A DNA stretch of 47,338 bases from Rodentibacter genomosp. 2 (lineage in GTDB: Bacteria; Pseudomonadota; Gammaproteobacteria; Enterobacterales; Pasteurellaceae). Positions 36,418 to 45,168 of this stretch are shown here, piece after piece. The DNA lies in the NCBI GenBank assembly GCA_001999425.1, contig MLHP01000006.1, positions 1 through 47,338 of the forward strand, read 5' to 3'. The notes beneath the pieces are model-generated. The model was not told the origin of the DNA. It saw only the letters and a program-made list of their open reading frames with translations, and searched no databases. Position 1 is the stretch's first letter. The number at the start of each line of letters is the position of its first letter. A program made the translations under genes and the position numbers.

Positions 36418-37572
36418 TTAAATCACTCGTACGCCTTGTGAAGCATGGCACACATAAAAGGTTTCTTTTAATCCGGTTGTTTTTTCATAATTCTCGGCAA
36501 TAATTTTACGGACGGCATCGACTTTATCCAGAGGCGCAAGGGCAACGATACAACCGCCAAAACCGCCTCCTGTCATTCTTACCCCACCTTGTTTACCAAG
36601 AACTAATTGGGCTAATTCTACCAAATAATCAATTTGCGGCACGGTAATTTCAAAATCGTCACGCATTGAATCATGAGATTGCGCCATTAATTCGCCTAAT
36701 CGGGTCAAATCGTTACCTGTTAGCGCCGCCACAGCATCCAATACCCGCTGATTTTCCGTCACAACATGGCGGGCACGTTTTGCCACAATCGGATCAAGTG
36801 CGGTCAATTCTGCTTCTTTTTCTTTAAATTGAGATACCGACACATCACGTAATGCTTTCACACCAAAAAATGCCGCCGCTTTTTCACATTGCTGACGACG
36901 AGTGTTGTATTCGCCCGTCACTAAATCGTGCGGTACATTAGAATTAACAATAATCACTGCAATGTCATCCGGCACCGGAGTTGGGGTTGTTTCAAGGCTT
37001 CGACAGTCAATCATCAAAAGATGATCTTTTTGCCCAAGGGCAGAAATAAGCTGGTCCATATTGCCACAATTCGCACCAACAAATTGATTTTCGGCTTTTT
37101 GACCATTGAGTGCAATATCAATATGAGAAATGGGTAAATCAGCTAATTGTTGGCAGAATTTCCCCACAGCAACTTCAAGTGCTGCCGATGAACTTAAACC
37201 GGAAGAAAGCGGTACGTTACCTGAAATGACAAGATCCGAGCCTTGGTTAAAATAAGGGTAACGTTCTTGTATAAATTTCACCACGCCACGGACATAATTC
37301 GCCCATTTATGCGGGCTTTGTTCGATTGTTTCTTTAAGAGAAAATTCATCGATTTTATCCAAATCAGCCGCATAAACACGCCAAATATGATCGTCGCGTT
37401 TCTTACCGCTCACCGCAGTGCCAAAATTAATCGCACAAGGCATCACAAAGCCTTCATTGTAATCCGTATGTTCCCCAATGATATTTACACGACCGGGAGC
37501 GTAAATGGTTAATTCGGGTATGGTATGAAATTTTTGGGTGAAGATGTGTTGTGCTGTTTTGATTGGAGTCAT
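36418..37572 (-). CDS. galK: Galactokinase
   Basis: Phosphorylates alpha-D-galactose with ATP at C1; GHMP kinase of 384 residues. The galactokinase signature [20 protein letters not shown] is near residues 25-44, the ATP-binding [20 protein letters not shown] near 115 and the third motif [15 protein letters not shown] near 335. The frame continues 13 codons upstream, but GAAGGATAAAAATATG sets the start at 37572 with [11 protein letters not shown]. galT lies 75 bases upstream. Confidence 0.97.
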   Translation of the reverse strand: MTPIKTAQHIFTQKFHTIPELTIYAPGRVNIIGEHTDYNEGFVMPCAINFGTAVSGKKRDDHIWRVYAADLDKIDEFSLKETIEQSPHKWANYVRGVVKFIQERYPYFNQGSDLVISGNVPLSSGLSSSAALEVAVGKFCQQLADLPISHIDIALNGQKAENQFVGANCGNMDQLISALGQKDHLLMIDCRSLETTPTPVPDDIAVIIVNSNVPHDLVTGEYNTRRQQCEKAAAFFGVKALRDVSVSQFKEKEAELTALDPIVAKRARHVVTENQRVLDAVAALTGNDLTRLGELMAQSHDSMRDDFEITVPQIDYLVELAQLVLGKQGGVRMTGGGFGGCIVALAPLDKVDAVRKIIAENYEKTTGLKETFYVCHASQGVRVI

Positions 37573-37647
37573 ATTTTTATCCTTCATATCTGAATTTGTT
37601 TTCGGAACCACTCCCCTATTTCATAAAAGAGGAGGAGAGAAAATTGA

Positions 37648-38694
37648 TCATATCTCTGTATAATGAATTTCACTCAATGCTCTCAATCTCTCCGCTGCTT
37701 GCTCTGCGGTTAAATCACGTTGACTTTCACCAAGCATTTCATACCCCACCATAAATTTTCGTACTGTGGCAGATCGTAACAGCGGTGGATAAAAGTGCGC
37801 GTGGAGTTGCCAGTGTTCATTTTCTTCGCCATTAAACGGCGCAGCGTGAAATCCCATAGAATAAGGAAAAGAAGTTTCAAATAAATTATCGTATTTTGTG
37901 GTTAGTTTTTTCAGAATGAGTGCTAAATCTTTCGCTTGTGCTTCGCTAAGATCCGTTAAACGCTTGATATGTGTTTTGGGTAACAGTAAGGTTTCAAAAG
38001 GCCACACAGCCCAGTAAGGGACAACCGCGACCCAATGCTCGGTTTCCACAACAACCCGCTCTTTTAATTCAAGCTCACGCTTTACATAATCCAGCAACAT
38101 CACAGAACCGTGTTTTTGCCAATAATGGCGTTGGCTTTGATCTTCGCGATCCACCTCATTCGGCAAGAAACTGCTTGCCCAAATTTGACCATGAGGATGA
38201 GGGTTAGAACAGCCCATCGCCGCCCCTTTATTTTCAAAAATTTGCACCCATTGATATTTTTCTCCAAGCTCACGAAGTTGCATTTGCCAAACTTTAATCA
38301 CTTCTTCAATTTCAAGTGCGGTCAATAACGGTAAAGTTTTACTGTGATCCGGTGAAAAGCAAATTACCCGACTTTCCCCACGAGCTTGTGAGCTCTGAAA
38401 AAGTGGATCATTCGATTTTTCCGGTGTGGGTGTATCCTCTAGAAGGGCAGAAAAATCATTTTTAAATACATAAGGTTTATCATAATCAGGGTTTAACTCC
38501 CCCGTAATACGTTTATTACGCGGGCAAAGATAGCAATTCGGATCATGGCTTGGTTTCCGTTCTTCTATAACCTTTTCCTGCTGTCCCTGCCATGGGCGTT
38601 TGGCTCTATGCGGTGAAACCAAGACCCATTGATTAATTAACGGATTATAACGGCGATGCGGATGCTCCGTCGGTTCAAATAATCTATTACTCAT
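37648..38694 (-). CDS. galT: Galactose-1-phosphate uridylyltransferase
   Basis: Exchanges UMP between UDP-glucose and galactose 1-phosphate. 348 residues. The catalytic HPH is in [18 protein letters not shown] (near 164). Zinc ligands lie in [16 protein letters not shown] (near 52) and the [20 protein letters not shown] region. First gene of the minus-strand gal run, facing galS across the control region. galE is not in the window. Confidence 0.98.
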   Translation of the reverse strand: MSNRLFEPTEHPHRRYNPLINQWVLVSPHRAKRPWQGQQEKVIEERKPSHDPNCYLCPRNKRITGELNPDYDKPYVFKNDFSALLEDTPTPEKSNDPLFQSSQARGESRVICFSPDHSKTLPLLTALEIEEVIKVWQMQLRELGEKYQWVQIFENKGAAMGCSNPHPHGQIWASSFLPNEVDREDQSQRHYWQKHGSVMLLDYVKRELELKERVVVETEHWVAVVPYWAVWPFETLLLPKTHIKRLTDLSEAQAKDLALILKKLTTKYDNLFETSFPYSMGFHAAPFNGEENEHWQLHAHFYPPLLRSATVRKFMVGYEMLGESQRDLTAEQAAERLRALSEIHYTEI

Positions 38695-38710
38695 ATATAG
38701 TACCTTTATT

Positions 38711-38724
38711 TGTAATCGGTTACA
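38711..38724. promoter_or_regulatory. GalR/GalS-type operator near the galT start
   Basis: TGTAATCGGTTACA is a near-perfect palindrome with the central CG typical of LacI-family operators. If galT transcription starts at about 38732 it lies at about +15, where a bound repressor would block early elongation. Confidence 0.7.
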
Positions 38725-38738
38725 TTTAATTACTTTGT

Positions 38739-38744
38739 AAGATA
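38739..38744 (-). promoter_or_regulatory. Probable -10 of the galT promoter
   Basis: On the minus strand the hexamer reads TATCTT (4 of 6 to TATAAT). It puts the transcription start near 38732, exactly 41.5 bases from the centre of the CRP-like site at 38766, the spacing of class II CRP promoters. Confidence 0.5.
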
Positions 38745-38765
38745 CCTAACTTCTTAATAATAAAC

Positions 38766-38781
38766 CGTGATCCATATCACA
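38766..38781. promoter_or_regulatory. CRP-like site 1 in the gal control region
   Basis: CGTGA-TCCATA-TCACA matches TGTGA-N6-TCACA with one change. Centre at 38773.5, suited to activate galT in class II geometry. Confidence 0.75.
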
Positions 38782-38806
38782 AAATTAGAATTTTAAGGGT
38801 GATTTT

Positions 38807-38822
38807 TGTGATCTATATTACA
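38807..38822. promoter_or_regulatory. CRP-like site 2 in the gal control region
   Basis: TGTGA-TCTATA-TTACA, one change from consensus. It lies between the galT and galS starts and could serve either. Confidence 0.7.
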
Positions 38823-38831
38823 AAATTAAAA

Positions 38832-38847
38832 AGTAACCGTTTTCAAT
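38832..38847. promoter_or_regulatory. Second GalS-type operator, next to galS
   Basis: AGTAACCGTTTTCAAT resembles GTGNAANCGNTTNCAC. A possible galS -10 (TATACT, 38850-38855) follows at once, so binding here would block galS transcription (autoregulation). Confidence 0.6.
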
Positions 38848-38903
38848 CCTATACTAAGTTATTATGATGATTAATTACAAATTAAGAAGAAAGAGGGCAT
38901 ATT

Positions 38904-39905
38904 ATGAGTACAATTCATGATGTTGCAAAGCTCGCTAAAGTTTCCGTTGCAACAGTATCTCGTGTGTTAAATAATCATCCGTCAGTTAGTAAAAAAACCC
39001 GTCTTTCCGTACAAAATGCGATTTCACAATTAAGTTATCAGCCTAATGCCAATGCACAGGCACTTGCTGTACAAAATACCGATACGATTGGTGTTGTGGT
39101 GACAGATGTCACGGATTCTTTTTTTGCTATTTTAGTGAAAGCGGTGGATAAAGTGGCAGAATCCCATAATAAAACGATTTTAATCGGCATTGGTTATCAT
39201 CATGCGGAAAAAGAACGCGAGGCGATTAATACGTTATTACGTAAACGTTGTAGCTGCTTGGTTGTCCATTCTAAAGCACTTTCAGATGAAGAACTTAAAG
39301 ATTATCTTGATAAAGTGAAAGGAATGGTGGTGATTAACCGAGTCATTAAAGGCTATGAAAATCGTTGCATAAGTCTGGATAATCAAAAAGGGACTTATAT
39401 TGCAACGGAAATGCTCATTCAGTGCGGGCATAAAAAGATTGCTTATATCGGTTCCAATCATGCTATTTTTGATGAAATTGAGCGTCGGACCGGCTATCTG
39501 GAAGCGTTAAAAATGCACAATTACCCTATTGTTAAACACGCAATCGTGCATAACTCTCCGGATTTTGAGGGAGGAGAACAGGCAATGATTGATTTACTCA
39601 GTTACAACAAAGATTTGACCGCTGTCGTTGCCTATAATGATTCTATGGCTGCCGGGGCAATTTCGGTGCTAAATGAAAACAATATCAAGGTGCCAAGTCA
39701 GTTTTCCATTATCGGATTTGATGATATGCCGATTGCACGTTATTTAATCCCAAAACTCACGACAATTCGCTATCCCATTGATTTAATGGCAACTTATGCA
39801 GCCAATTTAGCATTAAGTTTAGTTGATGAAAACATTGCAACGCCTTCAACGATTCAATTTAACCCAACATTGGTTCGTCGTTTTTCTGTGCAGCCGGCGA
39901 ATTAA
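38904..39905 (+). CDS. galS: Galactose operon repressor/isorepressor, LacI family
   Basis: 333-residue LacI-type regulator. The N-terminal HTH ([20 protein letters not shown], then [13 protein letters not shown]) has the VATVS recognition helix of GalR/GalS. The hinge [13 protein letters not shown] is followed by a periplasmic-binding-like effector domain ([20 protein letters not shown] and [20 protein letters not shown]). Position between galT and mglB, with operators on both sides, argues that it controls both transport and metabolism of galactose. GalR would be an alternative name. Confidence 0.93.
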   Translation: MSTIHDVAKLAKVSVATVSRVLNNHPSVSKKTRLSVQNAISQLSYQPNANAQALAVQNTDTIGVVVTDVTDSFFAILVKAVDKVAESHNKTILIGIGYHHAEKEREAINTLLRKRCSCLVVHSKALSDEELKDYLDKVKGMVVINRVIKGYENRCISLDNQKGTYIATEMLIQCGHKKIAYIGSNHAIFDEIERRTGYLEALKMHNYPIVKHAIVHNSPDFEGGEQAMIDLLSYNKDLTAVVAYNDSMAAGAISVLNENNIKVPSQFSIIGFDDMPIARYLIPKLTTIRYPIDLMATYAANLALSLVDENIATPSTIQFNPTLVRRFSVQPAN

Positions 39906-39907
39906 AA

Positions 39908-39923
39908 TGTGATAAAGATCACA
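39908..39923. promoter_or_regulatory. Distal CRP-like site upstream of mglB
   Basis: TGTGA-TAAAGA-TCACA, a perfect consensus site 3 bases after the galS stop. Centre about 91.5 bases before the predicted mglB transcription start. Confidence 0.85.
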
Positions 39924-39939
39924 AATTTTAATATTCCTT

Positions 39940-39955
39940 TGTAATCGTTTTCATT
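39940..39955. promoter_or_regulatory. GalS-type operator upstream of mglB
   Basis: TGTAATCGTTTTCATT has the operator core with central CG. It lies between two CRP-like sites, centred at about -59.5 from the predicted start, close to the external gal operator position (-60.5) known in E. coli. Confidence 0.75.
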
Positions 39956-39957
39956 TA

Positions 39958-39973
39958 TGTGAGTTTGATCACA
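39958..39973. promoter_or_regulatory. Proximal CRP-like site of the mglB promoter
   Basis: TGTGA-GTTTGA-TCACA, a perfect consensus. Its centre (39965.5) is 41.5 bases from the start predicted by the -10 at 39995. Confidence 0.85.
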
Positions 39974-39994
39974 GACTTACAGGAATTTGCTCAG

Positions 39995-40000
39995 TATTAT
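39995..40000 (+). promoter_or_regulatory. Probable -10 of the mglBAC promoter
   Basis: TATTAT, 5 of 6 to TATAAT, placing the start near 40007. No good -35 is visible, as expected for a CRP class II promoter. Confidence 0.6.
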
Positions 40001-40010
40001 GCCAACACAG

Positions 40011-40028
40011 TTATGACAACTGTCATAA
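40011..40028 (+). promoter_or_regulatory. Hairpin at the 5' end of the mgl transcript
   Basis: TTATGAC-AACT-GTCATAA, a 7-bp perfect stem starting about 5 bases after the predicted transcription start. Such 5' stem-loops often protect mRNA from decay. Alternatively it is a DNA-binding palindrome. Confidence 0.5.
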
Positions 40029-40080
40029 TAACGTACAGTGTCTTCTTTGTTCACATCAACCTTCCAACCAGGAGTGTTTT

Positions 40081-41076
40081 ATGAAAAAAACAACAGTATT
40101 AAGCGCAATCGCTTTAGCAGTAGGTTTAGGCTCGGTTACGGCAAGCTACGCAGCTGATAACCGTATTGGGGTCACCATTTATAAATATGATGACAACTTT
40201 ATGTCATTAATGCGTAAAGAAATTGATAAAGAAGCGAAAACATTACAAGGCATTGAGTTATTAATGAATGACTCTCAAAATGCCCAATCTATCCAAAATG
40301 ACCAAGTTGATGTGTTACTTTCTAAAGGTGTGAAAGCGCTTGCAATCAACTTAGTGGATCCTGCTGCCGCTCCAACCATTATCGGTAAAGCAAAGCCGGA
40401 CAATATTCCGGTGGTATTCTTTAATAAAGATCCTGGTGCCAAAGCCATTGGTCGCTATGAACAAGCCTACTATGTCGGTACCGATCCAAAAGAATCAGGT
40501 GTTATTCAAGGTAACTTAATTGCAAAACAATGGAAAGCAACACCTGAATTTGATTTAAACAAAGACGGGAAAATCCAATTTGTATTACTAAAAGGTGAAC
40601 CTGGACATCCTGATGCTGAAGCCCGTACAAAATATGTTATAGATGAATTAAATAAACAGGGTATTCAAACGGAGCAATTATTTATTGATACCGGTATGTG
40701 GGATGCCGCAATGGCAAAAGACAAAGTAGATGCTTGGTTATCCAGTTCTAAAGCTAATAATATTGAAGTGATCATTTCTAATAATGATGGTATGGCATTA
40801 GGTGCATTAGAAGCGACAAAAGCTCATGGTAAAAAATTACCGATTTTCGGTGTCGATGCGTTACCTGAAGCCCTACAGCTTATTAAGAAAGGGGAATTGG
40901 CAGGTACTGTATTAAATGACGGTGTAAATCAAGGTAAAGCCGTTGTTCAATTAGCTAATAACCTCGCCCAAGGCAAGGCAGCTACCGAAGGCACCAAATG
41001 GGAATTAAAAGATCGCGTTGTACGTATCCCTTATGTAGGTGTGGATAAAGATAATTTAGCTGAATTCTTAAAATAA
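40081..41076 (+). CDS. mglB: Galactose/methyl-galactoside periplasmic binding protein
   Basis: Substrate-binding protein of the Mgl ABC importer, also a chemoreceptor ligand in motile relatives. 331 residues with a signal peptide ([18 protein letters not shown], cleaved before DNRIGV). The mature chain matches Mgl[41 protein letters not shown], the calcium-binding loop DLNKDGKIQ (near 159) and [20 protein letters not shown]. Ribosome site AGGAGTG. A hairpin separates it from mglA. Confidence 0.98.
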   Translation: MKKTTVLSAIALAVGLGSVTASYAADNRIGVTIYKYDDNFMSLMRKEIDKEAKTLQGIELLMNDSQNAQSIQNDQVDVLLSKGVKALAINLVDPAAAPTIIGKAKPDNIPVVFFNKDPGAKAIGRYEQAYYVGTDPKESGVIQGNLIAKQWKATPEFDLNKDGKIQFVLLKGEPGHPDAEARTKYVIDELNKQGIQTEQLFIDTGMWDAAMAKDKVDAWLSSSKANNIEVIISNNDGMALGALEATKAHGKKLPIFGVDALPEALQLIKKGELAGTVLNDGVNQGKAVVQLANNLAQGKAATEGTKWELKDRVVRIPYVGVDKDNLAEFLK

Positions 41077-41101
41077 AACTAATATCAGTGATGTAACCTT
41101 T

Positions 41102-41125
41102 AGGGGGAGTATTTCTACTTCCCCT
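41102..41125 (+). promoter_or_regulatory. mRNA hairpin between mglB and mglA
   Basis: AGGGGGAGTA pairs with TACTTCCCCT (one mismatched position), with a four-base loop, and no T-run follows. It probably protects the mglB 3' end and lowers read-through to mglA, giving more binding protein than transporter. It lies 26 bases after the mglB stop. Confidence 0.7.
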
Positions 41126-41144
41126 ATTTCAAATGAGGTTGGAT

Positions 41145-42665
41145 ATGACAACTCAAGATTTAAGTCAAGGCAGTCAAGTGCTGCTTACTATGACCAATGT
41201 CAGCAAATCCTTTCCGGGCGTAAAAGCCTTAGATAGTGCAAACTTAACCGTATGTTCTCATTCTGTTCATGCCTTAATGGGAGAAAATGGAGCGGGAAAA
41301 TCTACATTATTAAAATGTTTGTTCGGTATTTATGCCAAAGATGAAGGTGAGATTTTTTTCTTAGGTAAACCTGTTAATTTTAAAACATCAAAAGAAGCCC
41401 TAGAAAATGGTATTTCTATGGTGCACCAAGAACTCAATCTCGTACGCCAGACCAGTGTCATGGACAATCTTTGGCTTGGACGTTATCCGCTTAAGGGGCC
41501 ATTTGTCGATCACGCTAAAATGTATCGTGATACCAAAGCGATTTTTGATGAATTAGAGATTGATGTTGACCCAAAAGAAAAAGTCGCCAAACTTTCTGTT
41601 TCTCAAATGCAGATGATCGAGATTGCAAAAGCATTCTCTTATGATGCTAAAATCGTCATTATGGATGAACCGACATCCTCACTTTCTGAAAAAGAAGTTG
41701 AACATCTGTTTAAAATTATTCAAAAATTAAAAGATCGCGGCTGCGGCATTATTTACATTTCTCACAAAATGGATGAAATTTTCAAAATTTGTGACGAAAT
41801 TACTATTTTACGTGATGGGAAGTGGATCAATACCGTACCGGTAAAAACCTCCAGTATGGAACAAATTGTTTCAATGATGGTAGGACGCGAACTGACTCAA
41901 CGTTTCCCTGAAAAAACAAATATCCCAAAAGAAGTTGTACTTAAAGTCGAACATTTAACTGCCGTGAATCAGCCCTCTATTCAAGATGTCTCTTTTGAAT
42001 TGCGTAAGGGTGAAATTCTCGGTATTGCGGGTTTAGTCGGTGCAAAACGTACAGATATTGTCGAAGCTATTTTCGGCGTGCGTGAACTCAAAAGTGGCAC
42101 AATTAAGCTACACGATAAAATTGTCAAAAATCGAACCGCACTTGAAGCGATTAATAACGGTTTTGCGCTTGTCACCGAAGAACGTCGCACCACTGGAATC
42201 TACTCCAATCTAAGCATTGAATTCAATTCTTTGATTTCAAATATGAAATCTTACCTTACGCCTTGGAAATTACTTAGCAATAAGAAAATGCGTAGTGATA
42301 CCCAATGGGTCATTGATTCTATGAATGTGAAAACCCCTTCACATAAAACCACAATTGGATCTCTTTCCGGCGGTAATCAACAAAAAGTTATCATTGGTCG
42401 CTGGTTGCTTACCCAACCGGAGATTTTGATGCTTGATGAGCCGACCCGTGGTATTGATATTGGTGCTAAATTTGAAATTTACCAGCTCATTCAAGAGCTT
42501 GCCAAAAAAGACAAAGGTATCATTATGATTTCCTCTGAGATGCCTGAGTTATTAGGGACAACTGACCGAATTCTCGTGATGAGTAACGGTCGGGTTGCTG
42601 GCATTGTGGAGACGGCAAAAACTTCCCAAGAAGAAATTTTGCAGTTGGCAGCGAAATATTTATAA
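41145..42665 (+). CDS. mglA: Galactose/methyl-galactoside importer ATP-binding protein
   Basis: Double ABC ATPase of 506 residues. The first half has Walker [17 protein letters not shown] (near 48), signature [14 protein letters not shown] and Walker [16 protein letters not shown]. The second has a degenerate P-loop ([16 protein letters not shown], near 303), signature [15 protein letters not shown] and Walker [17 protein letters not shown]. This asymmetry is normal for sugar ABC proteins. An ATG at 41133 is possible, but GAGG lies 8 bases before 41145. A USS lies at about 42138. Confidence 0.97.
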   Translation: MTTQDLSQGSQVLLTMTNVSKSFPGVKALDSANLTVCSHSVHALMGENGAGKSTLLKCLFGIYAKDEGEIFFLGKPVNFKTSKEALENGISMVHQELNLVRQTSVMDNLWLGRYPLKGPFVDHAKMYRDTKAIFDELEIDVDPKEKVAKLSVSQMQMIEIAKAFSYDAKIVIMDEPTSSLSEKEVEHLFKIIQKLKDRGCGIIYISHKMDEIFKICDEITILRDGKWINTVPVKTSSMEQIVSMMVGRELTQRFPEKTNIPKEVVLKVEHLTAVNQPSIQDVSFELRKGEILGIAGLVGAKRTDIVEAIFGVRELKSGTIKLHDKIVKNRTALEAINNGFALVTEERRTTGIYSNLSIEFNSLISNMKSYLTPWKLLSNKKMRSDTQWVIDSMNVKTPSHKTTIGSLSGGNQQKVIIGRWLLTQPEILMLDEPTRGIDIGAKFEIYQLIQELAKKDKGIIMISSEMPELLGTTDRILVMSNGRVAGIVETAKTSQEEILQLAAKYL

Positions 42666-42683
42666 CAACAAAAGGAACGAATT

Positions 42684-43694
42684 ATGAGTGCCTTAGAAAA
42701 AAATAAATCCTTTGATCTTTTAAAACAAAATGCGATCTATTTTGTGCTACTAATTTTACTCGGTATTATCATTGCACAAGATCCAACTTTCTTAAACCTT
42801 ATCAATTTTAGTAATATCCTCACCCAATCCTCCGTGCGTTTGATTATCGCCTTAGGTGTGGCAGGGTTATTGGTAACACAAGGTACAGACCTCTCTGCCG
42901 GTCGTCAGGTTGGTTTGGCCGCTGTAATTTCTGCAACTATGTTGCAGTCTATGGAAAATATGAACCGTGTTTTCCCTGATTTAGGTGAAATCCCAATTCC
43001 TGTTGTAATCCTAGCCGTTTGTGCCGTAGGCGCTGTTATCGGCTTAGTTAATGGCTTAGTCATTGCCTATCTAAATGTCACGCCGTTTATTGCCACTATG
43101 GGAACAATGATCATCGTTTATGGTTTCAACTCCCTTTATTATGATGCAGTAGGTGGCTCACCTATCGCTGGTTTTAATGAAAACTTTTCTACATTCGCAC
43201 AAGGATTCTTCCGAATCGGAACCTTTAAACTTTCATATATTACGATTTACGCAGCTATTGCATCATTTTTAGTGTGGATAATGTGGAATAAAACCCGTTT
43301 TGGTAAAAACATCTTTGCTATTGGTGGAAATCCGGAAGCTGCAAGAGTATCCGGTGTAAACGTTGCTCGTAATCTTGTTATGATTTATATCATTGCGGGA
43401 ATGTTCTATGCTTTCGGTGGTATGTTAGAAGCCGGTCGAATCGGTTCTGCAACTAACAATCTAGGGTTTATGTATGAATTGGATGCTATTGCAGCCTGCG
43501 TAGTTGGTGGAGTATCATTCGCCGGTGGTGTTGGTACTGTAATTGGTGTAGTTACCGGTGTTATCATCTTTACCGTAATCAACTACGGCTTAACCTATAT
43601 TGGGGTAAACCCTTATTGGCAATACATCATCAAAGGTAGCATTATTATTTTAGCTGTTGCGATCGACTCATTAAAATACGCGAAGAAAAAATAG
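42684..43694 (+). CDS. mglC: Galactose/methyl-galactoside importer permease
   Basis: Membrane permease of 336 residues, the same length as in E. coli, with about ten hydrophobic segments. Marks are LGVAGLLVTQGTDLSAGRQV (near 58), TPFIATMGTMIIVYGFNSLY, FAIGGNPEAARVSGVNVARN and AIAACVVGGVSFAGGVGTVI. It closes the mgl operon. Its stop codon falls at the left end of a repeat element (43693). Confidence 0.97.
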   Translation: MSALEKNKSFDLLKQNAIYFVLLILLGIIIAQDPTFLNLINFSNILTQSSVRLIIALGVAGLLVTQGTDLSAGRQVGLAAVISATMLQSMENMNRVFPDLGEIPIPVVILAVCAVGAVIGLVNGLVIAYLNVTPFIATMGTMIIVYGFNSLYYDAVGGSPIAGFNENFSTFAQGFFRIGTFKLSYITIYAAIASFLVWIMWNKTRFGKNIFAIGGNPEAARVSGVNVARNLVMIYIIAGMFYAFGGMLEAGRIGSATNNLGFMYELDAIAACVVGGVSFAGGVGTVIGVVTGVIIFTVINYGLTYIGVNPYWQYIIKGSIIILAVAIDSLKYAKKK

Positions 43695-43846
43695 TATGTA
43701 GCAAATACACAAAATAAAATTTATACAAAATGTAGGGCATACTGCGTATGCCCTAGTCCATAAGTTAAAATTTTTGAGATTGAACACCACCTTAAAATAT
43801 CAATTTTGTTCAACTGCATATAATATCGAAAAAATAAACCGCACTT
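43693..43846. repeat. MITE-like element with USS-tipped end (copy 2)
   Basis: The left side shares ATGTAGCAAATACACAAAA with the element at 11872 (one difference). The right side TTGTTCAACT, then ATAATATCGA, ends with ACCGCACTT at 43838-43846. The left USS tip is missing and the left end abuts the mglC stop codon. The core has one palindrome (43732-43755) instead of two. Length about 154 bp. Confidence 0.7.
43732..43755. repeat. Single GTAG-headed REP-like palindrome
   Basis: GTAG head, then GGCATAC-TGC-GTATGCC; the stem including flanks is TAGGGCATAC / GTATGCCCTA, 10 bp. Same layout and same TGC loop as the palindromes at 11945-12015 but with different stem bases. Confidence 0.7.
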
Positions 43847-43861
43847 TTTTAGGTGCGGTTT
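43836..43861. terminator. Hairpin formed at the element's right USS
   Basis: AAACCGCAC and GTGCGGTTT with an eight-base loop, T-rich on both sides. It can end the mgl transcript from the left and that of the lipoprotein gene from the right. Confidence 0.7.
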
Positions 43862-43909
43862 ATTATTTTAATTTGAAACCAAAAAGTTGCTAAACTCAGC
43901 TATTTTCCA

Positions 43910-44203
43910 CTACCAATGATGATAACCTCTGTAATAACCAAACCCAATACTCGGTACAATAACAGGTGTACGTTGGTAAATAACTTTCTGGCGACTATCA
44001 CTCGCATTCATTTTAATCGGATCTGAAATGTCTTTTGCTGCTCTTGCTTTTTGTTCAGCAGTTACCGTATTACCACTAGCTACGCGAGCTTGATACTCTT
44101 GCACCGTTTTCATATCATAGATGCCCATATCTTGCTGCACTACTTGTTGTGAGCTACAAGCAACAAGAAATAATATCGGACATATAATTAATAATCTTTT
44201 CAT
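43910..44203 (-). CDS. Small lipoprotein, function unknown
   Basis: 97 residues with a lipoprotein signal (MKRLLIICPILFLVACSSQQ): lipobox LVAC, so cysteine 16 would be lipidated. The mature part is hydrophilic with AEQKARAAKDISDPIKMNAS and ends in an aromatic, tyrosine-rich tail (GFGYYRGYHHW). Serine follows the cysteine, so the outer membrane is the likely address. It overlaps the upstream gene by 4 bases and so is coupled to it. Family not recognised. Confidence 0.8.
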   Translation of the reverse strand: MKRLLIICPILFLVACSSQQVVQQDMGIYDMKTVQEYQARVASGNTVTAEQKARAAKDISDPIKMNASDSRQKVIYQRTPVIVPSIGFGYYRGYHHW

Positions 44204-44757
44204 TTCTCCCCCTTCTTACAAACCATTTTATCCAAAAGTTGTTTATTGCTATCCACTTTATCTTTAATAATTTGCTTTGTTTGTCCCTTTTCCCGATCAC
44301 GAATCTCTTTCTCTAACTGCGGATTATCAATAACATAAACAGGTACATACTGCACATTTCTAGGCTCATCTTGCCGATAAAGCGAGGCCCCCATAATTCC
44401 ACCATAATATTGACTATCATCACTAGGGTATATGTAATTATTCGTAGAATTTGTAAAATCTACTCCATTATCTCCCGCAAAGCCATTGCATACCCCCTCG
44501 CCGGATACAAAAACACTTTTAGAAGAGAAATTCTCATTCACCATATACACTTCAAACTCAACACTGTTAGCTAAATTTTTTGCATCCAGGACTGAACTAC
44601 TCGGATCTAAAATTCGTTGTTCTTTACTATCAATATAACGCGTCAAATTCTGAGTATCTTCTGATATTTTAACAACAATCGTTTTTGCATTAACAGAAGC
44701 CGATAAAGGCAAAAGAGATAATATAGAAAAACATAAGAGAGAAGTATAATATTTCAT
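44200..44757 (-). CDS. Secreted or periplasmic protein, function unknown
   Basis: 185 residues. A signal peptide (SLLCFSILSLLPLSASVNA, cut after VNA) is followed by KTIVVKISEDTQNLTRYIDS. The mature part has two cysteines (GVCNGFAG and MVCKKGEK) and a charged C-terminal coil (KEIRDREKGQTKQIIKDKVD). The ATG at 44757 has AAGGATG at good spacing; the ATG at 44763 lies within that ribosome site. Together with the overlapping lipoprotein it forms a two-gene envelope unit. Confidence 0.75.
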   Translation of the reverse strand: MKYYTSLLCFSILSLLPLSASVNAKTIVVKISEDTQNLTRYIDSKEQRILDPSSSVLDAKNLANSVEFEVYMVNENFSSKSVFVSGEGVCNGFAGDNGVDFTNSTNNYIYPSDDSQYYGGIMGASLYRQDEPRNVQYVPVYVIDNPQLEKEIRDREKGQTKQIIKDKVDSNKQLLDKMVCKKGEK

Positions 44758-44773
44758 GTTCATCCTTATATTA

Positions 44774-45166
44774 TTAATAAGTTTGATAGAATTCTACAGG
44801 TAAACCGCCCGGATCTGTGCAGAAAGTATACTTCATTTTAGTTAATTCATCGACCCTAACGGATTCACAGGAGCCCCCCTTATTAGCCAAATAAGAAATA
44901 CAGGATTCCATATCTTTAACTTTAAATGCTAGATGTCGTAAACCACAAGCCTCGGGATAATCTAACCTTTTAGGTGGATTCGGGAAAGAGAAAAGCTCAA
45001 TTTTACTACCATCAGAAAATTCTAAATCTAATTTGTAACTATCGCGTTCTCCCCGATAAGTTTCGGCTATCACCTTTGCACCTAAAATTTCTGTATAAAA
45101 TCGCTTAGAACGTAGGTAATCCGAAACAATGATAGCAACGTGATGAATTCCTTCAATTTCAAGCAT
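44774..45166 (-). CDS. VOC-family (glyoxalase-like) protein
   Basis: 130-residue vicinal-oxygen-chelate fold protein, close to the YaeR group. Likely metal ligands are the histidine in IEGIHHVAIIVSDY (near 6), the glutamate in KIELFSFPNPP (near 57), the histidine in GLRHLAFKVKDME (near 78) and the glutamate in GLPVEFYQTY near the end. The reaction is unknown; glyoxalase I activity is not implied. It begins 2 bases after the ccmI stop, so it probably shares its transcript. Confidence 0.85.
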   Translation of the reverse strand: MLEIEGIHHVAIIVSDYLRSKRFYTEILGAKVIAETYRGERDSYKLDLEFSDGSKIELFSFPNPPKRLDYPEACGLRHLAFKVKDMESCISYLANKGGSCESVRVDELTKMKYTFCTDPGGLPVEFYQTY

Positions 45167-45168
45167 GA

